Assembly: GCA_030762175.1 (NCBI GenBank) | Contig: CM060833.1 | Coordinates: 166,585,001 to 166,649,000, forward strand | Origin: Metallyticus violacea | Taxonomy: Eukaryota; Arthropoda; Insecta; Mantodea; Metallyticidae | Length of the DNA: 64,000 bases | Direction: 5' to 3' | Shown here: one piece after another, positions 1 to 12,242 of the stretch | Position numbering within the stretch: position 1 is the first letter of the stretch | Layout: each line of letters begins with the position of its first letter | Position numbers and translations under genes: made by a program | The notes under the pieces: model-generated | Told to the model about the DNA's origin: nothing | What the model saw: only the letters and a program-made list of their open reading frames with translations | The model's database searches: none

Positions 1-465
1 TTCCATCCATAAATCGTCATTTATTTACCTCTACAAAAATATGCATTTGTTTTGACTACAGTATGTTAATTTGATGTGACTTTCTTCATGTTACGGAAGT
101 GTCCGAAGGAGCCAAATTCGGACTATAGCGGGAATGAAGAAGGTTTTAATGTCATTAATCCGATAAATTTGAGATCGTAATTGCACAGTTGTGGACTAGG
201 GCGTTATCGTCACAACAAAGGCCCCTTTTCTTCGCCAAATAAGGACGATTGTGTTTGATCGCTCCAATATTACAGTATAATATTCATCAATTATAGTTGT
301 ATCTTTTTCTAAAAAGTCAATTAAAATTACGCCGTGAAATCCCAAAACACGGTAGTTATCATCTTCACTGTTCAGGGAATATTTGTGCTTTCTTCCGAAA
401 TCGTTCTCCACTGGTTTGACTGCTCTTTCGTGTCCGGCATGTAAGGGTGGATTGTCACACACCAC
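1..465 (-). pseudogene. Mariner transposase relic at window edge
   Basis: On the minus strand, 465-196 reads as decayed mariner transposase. It includes G-V-I-L-I-D-F-L-E-K followed by T-T-I-I-D-E-Y-Y, the segment between the first and second catalytic Asp in mariners. Another frame further on (around 130-100) carries R-Y-S-P-N-L-A-P-S-D, the third catalytic block. The two blocks need frame changes to connect. It differs from the mariner family copied repeatedly in this window. The 3' end would lie beyond base 1; the 5' limit is unclear. Confidence 0.6.
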
Positions 466-1940
466 CCCCGAAATTCACTTGATTCCGTGTAAACAGCTCC
501 AAATTTTGTGAGGAAACGACATCTCGTTCTCTTTTCTAGTCAATCGTTAGAAAACGCGGCACCTACCTGGGCAGTGGCTTTTCATTTGCTAAAATATAAT
601 CACCTGATCTCCAGAAATGCCCGCAGCTTTAATCTCCAATTGCTAAGTAACATTTATGGATATTTTTTTTTTTACATTCATTTCGAGAGCCGTTACTTCG
701 ACAAGATGTCCGGAACGATTAGCATCGCTTGTGCTCGTCGGCCACAGTTAAACTCACGAAATCATTTATACATCATTCAGCTTTGCTTTAATGTATTTCA
801 TGTTCTAACGTAATTTCTGCGGGCATTGCCCCTTTCAGGAAGTAATGTTTTATTACTAATACACAAAATTCGCGTTTTCCTATTTTGAATGCTTGTTTAC
901 AAATTTAAAAAGCAAAATGGTTCTCAAACACAGACGTAACTGTTTATAAGCATAAGCATCATTCCTTAACAGTTACCAGGTGGTTATGGACATATCGAGC
1001 AGTACTCGCATCTGTAAAACAAGTTCCTTGGTTGTGCTGCGTTCAGTACCTGCAGATAACCTAGGAGTAGCAAACACGTAATAATCGATGATATATAGTT
1101 TAGAGCATAGACTGTATGCTTGCTATTAACCAGCTAAAATGAGATAGAATCTAGCTTTCATATTTGCATTCTCTTCATTGGTTATATAAACGCTTTCAAT
1201 AAATTAAGAAAAGGCGCTTTTGAGAGGCGTTAAAATAAAAACGACTTCCACGACATCTAATTAGAGTAATTCAAAGCCTTTATGCAGAAACAAAAATAGT
1301 AAAATAGGAAGTAGACACAGAAAGTAATAAATTTAGGTGTGTGTGTGTAAGACAACACTGCCCTTCGTCACCCATTTTACTATTTTTTTGGTATACTTTT
1401 GTATACAAGTTCGTAAAAGGATGGCTAGAATGTTATTTTAAAATAAAATTAACGACGCTTCTATTTACCGACAATCAGATGGTTAAAGCAGCATCAGAAG
1501 TGTTTACAGAAATCATTGCGTAAATTATAAGAAACAGCATCAAGACATTTTATAATAATACCTAAAAGTGGCATAGCACCGGAAAGAGCTATTAAAAACC
1601 AAAACATACCAGTAAATAATCACAATATTGAAGAATTAGATGATTTAAATATTTAGATCGTGAAATATACAATTAAAAAGAATTTATTCTACAAAACAAT
1701 TGTTTTAATCATAAAAGTGGAACAAGGTTCGAAATGAAACAGTGTCGAAATCGTATAAAATATTAGTGGCGCTGTTAGACACTAACAAAAGTTTGAGCTC
1801 TCAGAAATGCAATTTGTAAGGAGGGTCCGGAATACACAAGATCAGACAAACAGCGTGACGAAGATATCATGAAAGAATAAACTATATTTGAGTTAAAGAT
1901 AAGAACAAAGAATACGGGAATAAATATTGTGACTTTCTGA
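466..1940. other. AT-rich, no recognised gene
   Basis: No supported gene or known repeat is visible. An open frame on + at 508-813 has no recognisable motif. It may partly cover the decayed 5' part of the neighbouring mariner relic. Confidence 0.5.
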
Positions 1941-1946
1941 TTTTTA

Positions 1947-2217
1947 TTTGTTTTATTTACGGATGCTCTTTAACATCAGCGTCCCATTCAAATCAGGGCG
2001 TGAAACGGCCGACAAATTTTGCTTAGAGGCCTCTTCTTTCAGGCTTGAGGTTCTTTATCGTGCGGCAAATGTACGACACGGGATCTAAGGCTTTAATTCC
2101 CTTCCGAAGGGAGCCATGCTTAGGATTTTTACGCCCGAAAAAAATCCACCAATTCTGGCCCGCGATCTTGGGATTAGGAGGCAAGTATGGTTACCACTAC
2201 ACCACCAGGAAGAACTC
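1947..2217 (-). mobile_element. SINE A copy, minus
   Basis: This is a full or nearly full copy of the most abundant SINE in the window, in reverse orientation. It runs from the A-rich tail side (ttttatttacggatgctc) to the tRNA-like head, where accactacaccaccagga is the reverse of the A-box region. It has diverged, with a damaged B-box. No clear target duplication was found. Confidence 0.85.
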
Positions 2218-4014
2218 TTAATCACTTTCTACGGATGCGGATTACCGGATCCCCAGAGGGACCATAAGGAAAAAAGAGAGAGAGAAAAAGCAAAAAGAGA
2301 TGGTTAGATGGTTTTTATAAAAGGCTGGAGCAAGCCGTAAGGCCTGAACAGTGTTTTTGATATAATGATAAATATGAATGTAACAGTTATAAAGTTCTAG
2401 CCGATACAAGAGGTGCAAGAACATCTTAGTTTGGGCTTAAAATCTTCCTATAAGAACTCTAGTAGTTGGAAATATAGCGATTACAAATGTGACTTTCTCT
2501 TAGTGTTTTATTTATATATTGTACATACACGCAGATGCTAATGTGTTAACAGCAAAGTGACCAGTATTGCGTTTAGATGATGTTTTCACATTACAGAAGT
2601 CCCAGGTACCGAACACAGCATGCCAACTGAGCTGGGAGGGGAGTGGACCAGAGCGGCTTGTTCTGCCAACGCAACGCGCGCCCTCACGGCTTATATGGCC
2701 GTGTTGCCAACCTAGCACCGCTCCTATCCTCCTCACAGAACCGTCTTCTCTTCATTTTTTCGTTGCTTTGCTTGACCCCGTTGACCTCTGCCAGCTTGGA
2801 CTAGGGGCACCTTAAGGGCGAACTTTGTTACCCCTTCACAACGGTATTTCATTAGAGGAACAGGAAACAAAATGAGTTGAAAAGACGTTTCATCATCTTC
2901 CGGCTAGATCGTTCCTTTTTGAAGTTTTGAGTTCCTTATACATTTCTTCAAACTACTAGACTCTCTTTCAATATCCTGCTTTACTGAATGAATTAAGGTG
3001 ATGGTCTTAGATGCGTTATGAGACCATTTCTGGAGTCTCTAGCTGACCTTTGTTTGTGTCAATGATTTCTACAATGAAAGCTGTGAGTGATTTTTTATAA
3101 AGAAATACAAAAAATGTTAATTTGTGATTCATCTGATGAATCCAGTCTTTCAGTTACTTTACATTGAAAATCTTAACTTTGCTGTCACAGCAGCCTCTTT
3201 GTGACAGTTCCGTGGCTGTTCATAAAATAAATCTACCTAGCCCCCCTTTCTTTCTAACCATGTCACGTTTCCTTACAGCAAAGCATATGTACCTCTCTTT
3301 AATACACTTAAAACTTCTAGTTATTCATTATAAATTATTGTAATATAGGCTAAATATTTATAAAGATTCGCTAACCTACACGTACGGAAGGCTCGATATA
3401 CTGTGCTGTCAGGTGTCTCATCCAGCAAAGTATGTAAGGGAATCTCATCTATCTTTACACGCGACATGTGGGCGACAGAGAAAGTTATTTGCAATACTCT
3501 TTGTTGGCAATGAAGGGCTGTACATTGCACGTAAAGAAGAATTCTGAAACAATTTAGATCGCATTGCTTGTACCACACTCTTATCATATTGCCGGTGTAG
3601 GGCAGAGAGCCGATAAAGAGCGTGCCAAATGTATTGTTGAAGTCCTGAAGTTGATAGACGTCATTCCTTCAGGTTGCTCAGTACTAGGAAATACACATTT
3701 ACAATACCAACATACATCTTAGAGAATGAAACAAATTAGAAATTAAACAAAAGGCTACAAACAATTAAAAATAAGTATGTTCTCTGGAAGTCTTAATTAC
3801 TGAAGTAGAAAGAATAAACAATAGCAGATAACAGCTCCTTAAAAAAATAATTGATAAAAAGCTTAAAACAAAACGAGCATACAAACATTAAGTGCGTATT
3901 ATTTCTGTTTATTTGACTATTTACATAATAAATATTCTTGGGTTGGTGATTATTAATAATTAATTATTTTGTCCTATTTGAGCCTAGAAATGAGAGAAAA
4001 CTTTGAGGTAAAAA
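2218..4014. other. Non-coding stretch with a GC-rich block
   Basis: No gene is supported. A GC-rich block at about 2600-2840 is open in both directions (+ 2567-2815, - 2512-2736), which is usual for GC-rich repeat debris. It shares a loose motif (ggggcacc..aagggcgaactttgtta) with DNA near 20840, so it may be an old repeat. The remainder is AT-rich. Confidence 0.4.
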
Positions 4015-5617
4015 TACGATGGTAGATCCATAAGTTTTCGGCCCCACCGATAGGGATTATCGCCTTTACATACCTTTATCTGGTGTCATACCTTATATGT
4101 TACATAAATAATTGCAGCTGTAGCTTTAGTTGGTCCTGGTGGTGTAGTGGTAAGCATATTTGTCTTCTAAACCCAAGATCGCGGCCGGCCAGGGTCGATG
4201 GATTTTTTTTGGGCGTAAAAATCATAATTAGGCTTCCTTCGAAAGGGAAGTAAAGCCGTGGGTCCCATGTCGTACATTTACAACACGATAAATAACCTCA
4301 AGTATGAAAGAAGAGGTCTCTGAGCAAAATTTGTCGGCTGTTTCACGCCCTGAATTGAATGGGACGCTGATGACCTGAGATGTTAAAGAGCGTCCGTAAA
4401 TAAAACAAATCAACACCAACAATAAAGCAGATGTAGCTTCCGCTTCGCTGTGTTCAGTTGTTCACATATAGTTGCATATGGAAGGCTATGTGACAGGCAG
4501 ATTGTGACATGTTCAAATTGAGTTTCGGGCTGTTATTTAGTTCTTTGCAAAAGAAGGACTTACTCAAAATTAAATAGATATTGGTCGGTGTATGTGGGGA
4601 AACATCCCCCTCATATTCTACTGTAATAGAATGGGCCAAACCGAGAAAGCATTGAAGACGAAGAGCATGCACGTCGACCCTTGGAGGTGCTCACTGCTGA
4701 AAACATCGATCGCTCTTGTGGAAGGAGAAATTATGGAAGACCGGCAACTCAAAGCTACACAAATAGCAGCAAGGTTGGGTCTTTCTAAAATAACAGTATT
4801 TCGAATTATTCATGAACATTTAAACATGAATAAGGTTAGTGCAAGATGGTGCCTAGACTTCTTCCCTCAGTCCAAAAGCAGCAGCGAGTCATCTGTTGTC
4901 AGGCATTTTGGAGCTCTGCCGTGGCAAAGAGAGAGAAGTTCTGTAAACCATTGTTATAGCAGATGAAACTATGGTCCTCTACTATGATCTCTTGTCCAAA
5001 AGAGAATCAATGGAGTGGCGTAAACCTGACGAAGCACCGCCTCTAAAGGCCAAGGTCACTTAGTCAACCAAGAAGAGGTTGGTTGACTATGGCCACAATC
5101 ATTTGGAACTATGAAGGAATAATCTGCATAGACTTCAAGGAGAGGAACACCACAGTAAATGGGGAGTACTATGTTGGCCTACTGCATAGACTACGTGCTT
5201 CCATCAAATAGAAAAGACGAGGAAAGCTCAGTGATGGTGTGCGCCTTCTTCACGACAACGCGCCTGTGCACACAGCTCTTGTTGCAAGGGAAGCTGTGAA
5301 GAAATGTGACTTCAAGGAGATCGACCATTCACCCTACAGCCCAGATCTAGCTTCCAGTGACTATGGCCTCTTTTCAAAACTCAAGGAGGTCCTTCGAGGA
5401 AGGACATTTAAGTGTGACGAAGTGATGAATGTTACTTATACCCATTCTGCAGACAAGACTTCTGAATATTTCTGGATGGGGGGATTGAAACGTTAATTCA
5501 AATATGTGAGAAATGTATTGCAATAAAGGATAACTATATTGAAAAGTGAAATATAGTTTTTGTCTTTATCATACCTAGAAAATGGTTAGGCCGGAAACTT
5601 ATGGACTTACCCTCGTA
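4015..5617 (+). mobile_element. Mariner (D34D) copy 1, split by SINE A
   Basis: This is a copy of the dominant mariner family. The left TIR reads tacgatggtagatccataag and the right end reads aacttatggacttaccctcg followed by TA, so both ends carry TA. Without the nested SINE at 4127-4426 it is about 1.3 kb, the usual mariner length. Transposase fragments include the N-terminal helix-turn-helix (EIAARLGLSK-type, 4730-4800), T-M-V-L-Y-Y-D around the first Asp (4965), and HDNAPVHTA with YSPDLASSDY (5250-5370) for the last two Asp. Frameshifts, an in-frame stop near 5208 and loss of part of the N-terminus disable it. Confidence 0.93.
4127..4426 (+). mobile_element. SINE A inside mariner copy 1
   Basis: This full-length SINE A starts at the tRNA-like head (ggtcctggtggtgtagtggt) and ends in the short tail after cgtccgtaaataaaac. 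It is flanked by a 13-bp duplication of mariner sequence: gcagctgtagctt at 4114-4126 and gcagatgtagctt at 4427-4439, with one mismatch. This proves it inserted after the mariner. Confidence 0.95.
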
Positions 5618-6606
5618 CGATATGTTGCTACTCTGAAAGGCTGGACAAGTAAAACTGGTAGGAATTTACTGTTGCACATTTTGAGAAGATAAATGTGTCT
5701 AGTATTTGTAGATCTTACATCTAAAAGTAGTAAAGAGTTTATACTAATAACAACATAATTAGCTCGATATCAGCCATCGAATACACCCTCACAAGGGTGA
5801 ATATGAAAACTGCTAACTACCAAATATCAGTGTTATTTCAGCTTTAGCACAGAATATGGTGAAGTTAGCTCGAGTTAGGACGTTTGGGAGAGGATATTGC
5901 GGTAAATGTGGAATCCCGCTAGATATTAGTTCCTTTCACTAAGACTGTAGGCGAACTGGATCTCTCAGCACTTTTACCTGGCGCCCGGGTGTTGTTATAG
6001 GGTGAATGACATCTTCATTCCCTTCCGCCGTATCCTCAAGGTAATAACAAATGCCAGGCTTTCTCTAGATCTGCAATTATAATAATCAATCTTTGATTTC
6101 TTTTCTGAAGAGAAACTTCTGCATATTGGATGTTTTGAGACGTTTGCTTCCTACAGTATTCAAACAATGTAATGTTTCTGGAAAACGAAAGTATTTTGCT
6201 AAAAAATATTTTTTTATTTGATTAATGTGACAAAATAAGGTAGACAGCCGCTACTAATGTTACACTTAAGATTGACTAAATAAACCCTGTTGTTGTTCTG
6301 TTCGATTTTACTGTACAGGTTTGGGTTAGAATGAAGCGACCTATTGCAATTGGCATAGAACATGAAAAAGCATATTCTAAAATATTTAAATAAGTATGAA
6401 ATAACACAATTATGATTATTATATGTATTCACATTCAAACAGGTTTTATATTATTAATAATACAAAATTATTATAATTTTACTAATAATACATTTACTAT
6501 AAGGGACTTATATTTAACAATACATTTTTCTCTACAAAGAACGTGCTTATTATATAATAGAAGAAATTAATAAAACGTCATAAGACTTTCATAATTTGCT
6601 GCACTG
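5618..6606. other. AT-rich, nothing recognised
   Basis: This lies between two mariner copies in the same orientation. Only short AT-rich open frames are present and none has a recognisable motif. Confidence 0.5.
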
Positions 6607-7860
6607 TGCGAGGATAGGTCCATGAGTTTCCGGCCTCGCCAATAAGGTTGATCGCTTTCACAAAAGTCTTATCTGGTGTCATATCTTATCTTGTTAAGTA
6701 AATAATTGCAGCTGTAACTTCTGCTCCGCTGTGTTCAGCTGTTCAGATATAGTGGCATAAAGAAGGCTATGTGTAGAACATTGTGAAATGTTCAAAATGG
6801 AGTATCGATCTGTTATTCAGTTCTACACAAAAGATGGATTTACTCCAAGTGAAATTAAACAGTGTATGTGGGGAAGCTCCGCCTCATATTCTACCGTAAA
6901 AGAATGGACCGAACTTTTTCGAAGACGAAGAGCGTGCAGGTCGGCCCTTGAAGGTACTCACTCCTGAAAACATTGCTCTTGTGGAAGGAGAAATTATGGA
7001 AGACCGGCGACTCAAAGTTACAGAAATAGCAGCAAGGTTGAGCCTTTCTAAAACAACAGTCCTTCGAATTATTCATGAACATTTAAACATAAATAAGGTT
7101 AATGCAAGATGGATGTCTAGGCTTCTTTCCTCAGTCCAAAAGCAGCAATGAGTCATTTATTGTCAGGCATTTTTGGAGCTCTGCTGTGACAACAAGAGAG
7201 AAGTTCTGAAAACCTTGTTACAGGAGATGAAACTATGGTCCTCTAATATGATCCCTTGCTCAAAAGAGAATCAATGAAGTGGCATACACCTGGCGAAGCA
7301 CTCGGCCAAGGTCACTCAGTCAACCAAGAAGATCATGGCCACAATCTTTTGGGACTGTGAAGGAATATTCTTCATTGACTTCAAGGAGAGAAACACCACA
7401 GCAAATGGGGAGTACTATGCTGGCCTACTGCACAAACTACGGGCTTCCATAAAAGAGAAAAGACGAGGAAAGCTGAGTGGTGGTGTGCACCTTCTTCACG
7501 ACAACGCGCCTGTGCACACAGCTCTTGTTGCAAAGGAAGCTGTGAAGAAATGTGACTTCAAGGAGATCGACCATCCACCCTACAGCCCAGATCTAGCTTC
7601 AAGTGACAATTTCCTCTTTTCAAAACTTAAGAAGGGCCTTCGAGGAAGGAAATTTAGGTGTGACGAAGAAGTTTGGATGCTGTTAATACCCATTTTGCAG
7701 ACAATACTTTTGACTGTTTTTTTTGGGGGGGATTGAAATGTTAATTCAAAGATGTGACAGGTGTATTGCAATAAAGGGTAATTATATTGATAAGTGAAAT
7801 ATAGTTTTGTCTTTATCATACCTAGAAAATGCTAGATCGGAAACTTATGAACCTATGGAC
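6607..7860 (+). mobile_element. Mariner (D34D) copy 2
   Basis: A nearly full-length copy (about 1.25 kb) with decayed ends: left gaggataggtccatgagttt, right gatcggaaacttatgaacct. The N-terminal HTH lies at 6948-7100. A second fragment at 7335-7736 starts M-A-T-I-F-W-D-C and carries HDNAPVHTA and YSPDLASSDN. The third catalytic Asp is present, followed by Asn instead of the family's Tyr. It is broken by frameshifts between the two parts. The second fragment is the longest uninterrupted C-terminal half in the window (133 codons). Confidence 0.92.
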
Positions 7861-8439
7861 CTGTGATGAGTTTCACAAATATGTTTATGCAGAATTTGTT
7901 AGTTTTTATTGTCCTTACTTGAAGGACAGAATTCACAGCATACACTTCGCTTACAAACTTGCTCTCCCTCCAAGTTTTTAGTCTGTTATTTAATTTCCAA
8001 GTATTACACAATTTTCTTCCAAATTAACTTTTTCCATGTAGGTTATTTTGGTGACCGCATACCTTGTTCCTCCTGGTGCACTCTTGGTGATTGACGTAGA
8101 AAGACAGCCACGTTATAAACCACCTTTTTACAATTTGATTTTTGAAATAGTTATCTTGTTCATTATTGGCAGGTTCTTTACTGTAGAAATGATCATAATA
8201 ACTATCACTTTCAGACCCAAGAAACAAATTGTTTACTGATAAATGCTTCTATCGCAGCGTCATTCATTGTTACCTGTACAATATTCTTACAAAATAAAAA
8301 GCAGCTCACTATTACTTGAGATAATAAGGAACAAGCTGATTGTTACAGTAATATGTAACTGACTGATTGACAATAATCAGGGTATCACAAATAAAACAGA
8401 CGTTCAACAATAAAATAACATAATATTGCACATAAATAC
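7861..8439. other. Non-coding stretch
   Basis: No supported gene or repeat. Overlapping open frames on both strands at 8024-8239 have no recognisable motif. Confidence 0.4.
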
Positions 8440-8740
8440 TAAAGCTTTCGTTGATCCGTTTCAGGGGAGCTATCGGGTAGGCAGTTAGAACAGCAAAGTT
8501 TCTTGTAAATAATTCAAGCGCTCGCAGTAACAATGAAAACATGTACCTTATATCAGGAGGTGTTGAAATTGTTGTACTGCCGGATCCACACGTTTCCGGC
8601 ATCCTTTTCGAAAAGTGTCGTTAGTTCCTGCTGGAAATGCCCAAATGGCATTCAGTAACAGTCAAGTATGACGCAAATGTGTCATTCTCAAAAAAAGAAA
8701 GGCTCTGACCGTATGTATTTACGGTTCACCAAACATCTTC
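8440..8740 (+). pseudogene. Relic of unidentified membrane-protein-like sequence, copy 1
   Basis: Translation from about 8530 gives Y-L-I-S-G-G-V-E-I-V-V-L-P-D-P-H-V-S-G, then F-E-K. This matches residue by residue a stretch on the minus strand near 59900 (Y-F-V-I-G-G-V-E-N-V-L-L-H-P-H-I-S-G-K). The preceding bases also align with the copy at 59290-59480 (taaataattcaagcgctcgc versus aatttattcaagttctcgc). Frames shift across the alignment, so it is a decayed copy. A hydrophobic segment before the GGVE motif suggests a membrane helix, possibly an ion-channel S6-like segment. The family is not identified. Confidence 0.45.
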
Positions 8741-10190
8741 CTGAAAGAGGTTAAAGAAAGCTTTTCTTTATAGCAAGTAGTGGGTGAAAGGTCAGTTTAA
8801 ACTGGGTAATAAGCAAAATTCAAAAGAACAGAACATAAAAAGAGAGATGTGCGTCTGACAAGAGGCACTGGCCGCCACTGCAAAAGGTGACATGATGTAG
8901 TCCGGTTCTGCGCACGCCTACTATACTTCGCCGCAAAGTTTTACGTTACGGCAAAGTTGCGAAAGCGAGATATTTCGCGCATAATTATGACACGAAACTG
9001 AAAAGTAGTACTTGATATATTAAGTTACACGAGGTTTGCATAGGCATCCTGAAATTAAGGTCGATGGTGCTTAGCATGCACAAAATTTATTAAACATTAC
9101 GAAGAATCAAGTAGAACTAGATTATCCTACAGTACTGTGAAAGAACGCTTGGGATGTTAAAGTGAGATACGAACTATGCCAGGTCTTGCCTAAAGCCGCC
9201 AGTCCTTGGTCGCACTCGATTCCAGATTTTTTTTTTCTTTTTTCCTCTTTACTATTAACACTTTGCACGGACATAACGAGCCGGCGCAGAAAAAGGCCAC
9301 TCCTGTATCCGTGGCGCCGGCATCACAACAGCAGAATAAAGATTTTTCACTGAACAGCTACTACGGTACTAAAGTGTATCTAACCAAGCCTCGCGCGCAG
9401 ATCTTCAGTTGTTTTCCTTTTGCGTTTCACTTGACAAAATGGTGGTTAACCGCAAAGCAACCAGCCCCAGCCACCTGTGTTCAGCTCACGTACTCTGCCC
9501 TTCATTTGATTTCCGATACGACAGTATATTGTTTTCCGAGGACTTTAGAACACTTGGCGAGGCGTACAACTTTTCTTCTTCGATTATTTAGTTTTTAAAA
9601 AAAACGTGTGAATATTATTTGTTGCAATTTCGATTTATTAAATAATTTGAATTCATTTTAAATTATTGATGCACTTATTTTATATATCATTATTAAGAAG
9701 TATACACTAAAATAGTTATTTATTTCCAGGTATTGATATATAAGGTCTGTTACCTTTCAATTTAAAATAACAAGAAATATACCTTTTATTATAAATGCAT
9801 ATACATAAACTTATATTGAATTTCTTTGAAACATTCTGTTTGAATTTAAAATCACTGCTACTTCCTTCGGTGTGCTTGAAGAAGCAATGATCCGGTTGTC
9901 CTATCTTTGGTCTCGTTTTAAGGCCTTCTTCCCCTTAATACTGGAAACGCTTAATCCAAGGTCTGTCATACCTCCACTTCTGAGGCATGTGTTTTTTTTT
10001 ATAATTTTATAATTTATCGAAAGCTTACACAAACAAGTGGAATGATGTTACGATAACCAGCAATATTGGGGTTTATACACAAATCCTTCTGTATATCGTT
10101 ATGTTTTTGCTTCCTAAGTAAAGTTCTCGTAACATGATAGTATTTCAACTTCGACTCGGCAGTACTAATGAATGACAGTGTATTTCCATC
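8741..10190. other. Non-coding stretch, partly GC-richer
   Basis: No gene recognised. Around 9160-9600 base composition is more even and open frames overlap in several frames (the longest, 9206-9598, has 130 codons), but none shows a domain. 9600-9840 is strongly AT-rich. Confidence 0.4.
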
Positions 10191-10230
10191 TCTTCTTCTT
10201 CTTCTTCTTCTTCTTCTTCTTCTTCTTCTC
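10191..10230. repeat. (TTC)n microsatellite, SINE C tail
   Basis: About 13 TTC units. They directly abut the 3' side of the minus-strand SINE C, so the microsatellite is probably its tail. Confidence 0.9.
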
Positions 10231-10543
10231 ATTTGGCGCTAAATACAGAGAAGAGCCTTGGCCTACCCCGGTGACCTCTGCTTCTCTACCTCCGTCTTAC
10301 GACTTCATTGATAGAGGGCAGTATTGCAGGGTGACATGTGATCAGAATATCGCCCATCATGCGGCTTTCGTGACCGAAGAACGCCACCTCTCTATCAGAC
10401 AGCTTTCCAACTGTCCTCAAGAGGCTGAGTGGACCGTTTCAGACCTCCCTAACTTCGAAAAATTTCTAAGTCGGGAATCGAACTCGGGTCTCCCGGCAAA
10501 AAAGTCCAAAACACTAACCGCTAGACCAAGAAGGATTACCATA
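10191..10543 (-). mobile_element. SINE C, tRNA-headed, with GAA-repeat tail
   Basis: Read on the minus strand from 10543, a tRNA-like head appears: tccttcttggtctagcggtt (A-box region), then gagttcgattcccg (B-box, GGTTCRANNCC type with one change). A roughly 230-bp body follows, and the element ends in a (GAA)n tract, seen as (TTC)n on + at 10191-10230. The layout of Pol III head, body and simple-repeat tail is that of a SINE. This is the only clear copy in the window. Target duplications were not identified. Confidence 0.7.
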
Positions 10544-10970
10544 AGTTATTCAGCAGGGTTGTGACCTAAAAGTATGAAATTATAATTACATATATCTTTG
10601 GGAGTAAGCGAAAAATAGGCTATAAAATAATAGATAGCTTTTAATAAATGACATCGTCTAAAAAGAGAAACCATTAAAACAGCTTTCGATTGGAATAAAT
10701 TAATAAGATATTTTAATATAAATCTTCTACAAAGTGTTTACACAAAAACAAACACACACACACACACAAATGAACTGAAGAATAAGCATACTCAAACCCC
10801 ATTAGTTTCTAGTGTGTAAAATCTTGATTAAAGTTAAAGTAAATATAATCCAAAATTTATTATTTGTTAATTTAATTTCTCTAAATGAAATTATAATTAC
10901 TTCTTACGTCTGTGAACAATGAGCGTATCATTTTAGCTAATAAATAAAAATGATACAATTGAAAACATGT
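10544..10970. other. AT-rich spacer
   Basis: No gene. It contains a short (AC)n run at 10750-10768. Confidence 0.5.
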
Positions 10971-12242
10971 TAAGAGAGTAGGTCCATAAGTTTCCGGCTT
11001 CGCCGATAAGGATTATCGCCTTCACAAAACCCCTATCTAGTGTCATACCTTATCTGTTAAGTAAATAATTGCCGATGTAACTTCCACTCCGCTGTATTCA
11101 CTTGTTCAGATATAGTTGCATAAAGAAGAGTTATGTGTAGAAGATGTTCAAAATGGAGTATTGACCTGTTATTAAGTACTTCCTAAAGAAGTACTTACTC
11201 CAAATGAAATTAAACAGCAATTGGATAGTGTATATGGGGAAGCATCCCCCTCATATTCTACAATAAAAGAATGGGCCAAACTTTTTCGCATGGGTCAAGA
11301 AAACATTGAAGACGAAGAGCGTGCAGGTCGACCCTTGGAGGTGCTCATTCCTGAAAACACCGCTCTCGTGGAAGGAGACATTATGGAAGACCGGCAGCTC
11401 AAAGCTACAGAAATAGCAGCAAGGTTGGACCTTTCTAAAACAACAGTCCTTCAAATTATTCATAAATATTTAAGGTTGAATAAAGTTAGTGCAAGATGGG
11501 TGCCTAGACTTCTATCCCTAGTCCAAAAGCACCAACGAGTCACCTGTTGTCAGGCATTTTTGGAGCTCTGCCGTGGCAACGAGAAAGAATTTATACAAAT
11601 CATTGTTACAGGAGATGAAACTATGGTTCTCTACTATGATCCCTTGACCAAAAGAGAATCAATGGAATGGCGTAAACCTGGCGAATGCCAAGGTCACTGA
11701 GTCTACCAAGAAGATCATGCCCACAATCTTTTGGGACTGTGAAGGAATACTCCTCATTGACTTCAAGGAGAGGAACACTACAGTAAATGGGGAGTACTAT
11801 GCTGGCCTACTGCACGGACTACGTGGTTCTATCAAAGAGAAAATGCGAGGAAAGTTTAGTGGTAGTGTGCGCCTTCATCACGACAACGCGCCTGCGCACA
11901 CAGCACTTGTTACAAAGGAAGCTGTAAAGAAATATGACTTCAAGGAAATCGACCATCCACCCTACAGCCCGATCTAGTTCCCAGTGACTATTTCCTCTTC
12001 TCAAAACTCAAGAAGGACCTTCTAGGAAAAAAATTTAAGTGTGATGAAGAAGTGATGGATGTTGTTTATGCCCATTTTGCAGATAAGACTTCTGACTATT
12101 TGGGGGGGATTGAAATGTTAATTTAAAGATGTGAGAAGTGTATTTCAATAAAGAGTAACTATATTGAAAAGATAAATATGGTTTTTGTCTTTATCATACC
12201 CATAAAATGGTTAGGCCGGAAACTTATGGACCTACCCTCGTA
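10971..12242 (+). mobile_element. Mariner (D34D) copy 3, complete ends
   Basis: At 1,272 bp this is the best-preserved copy end to end. The left TIR reads gtaggtccataagtttccgg and the right end mirrors it (ccggaaacttatggacctac, then cctcgta). The UTR, transposase and 3' end are all present. The right half keeps a polyadenylation-like aataaagagtaac at about 12149. Confidence 0.95.
11160..12120 (+). pseudogene. Mariner transposase of copy 3, broken
   Basis: The longest uninterrupted piece is 11221-11700. It holds an HTH pair (EIAARLDLSKTTVLQIIHK), then V-T-G-D-E-T-M-V-L-Y-Y-D with the first catalytic Asp. A stop or frameshift at about 11700 leads to a second piece at 11717-11977 with FWDCEGILLIDFKERNT and HDNAPAHTALVTKEAVKKYD (second Asp). 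A further frameshift after P-P-Y-S-P, near 11970, breaks the last catalytic block. In intact relatives in this window, 34 residues separate the last two Asp, so this is a D34D mariner. An indel also shifts the frame near 11190. Confidence 0.92.

Noticed and set aside
8312..8602. 96-codon open frame on the minus strand
   Set aside because: The homology to the 59-60 kb relics is on the plus strand, so this frame is a shadow.
9206..9598. 130-codon open frame on +
   Set aside because: It overlaps other open frames, has low-complexity Phe/Ser-rich translation and no recognisable motif.
10172..10564. 130-codon open frame on + with a Phe-rich start
   Set aside because: The Phe run is the TTC microsatellite and the rest is SINE C read backwards.
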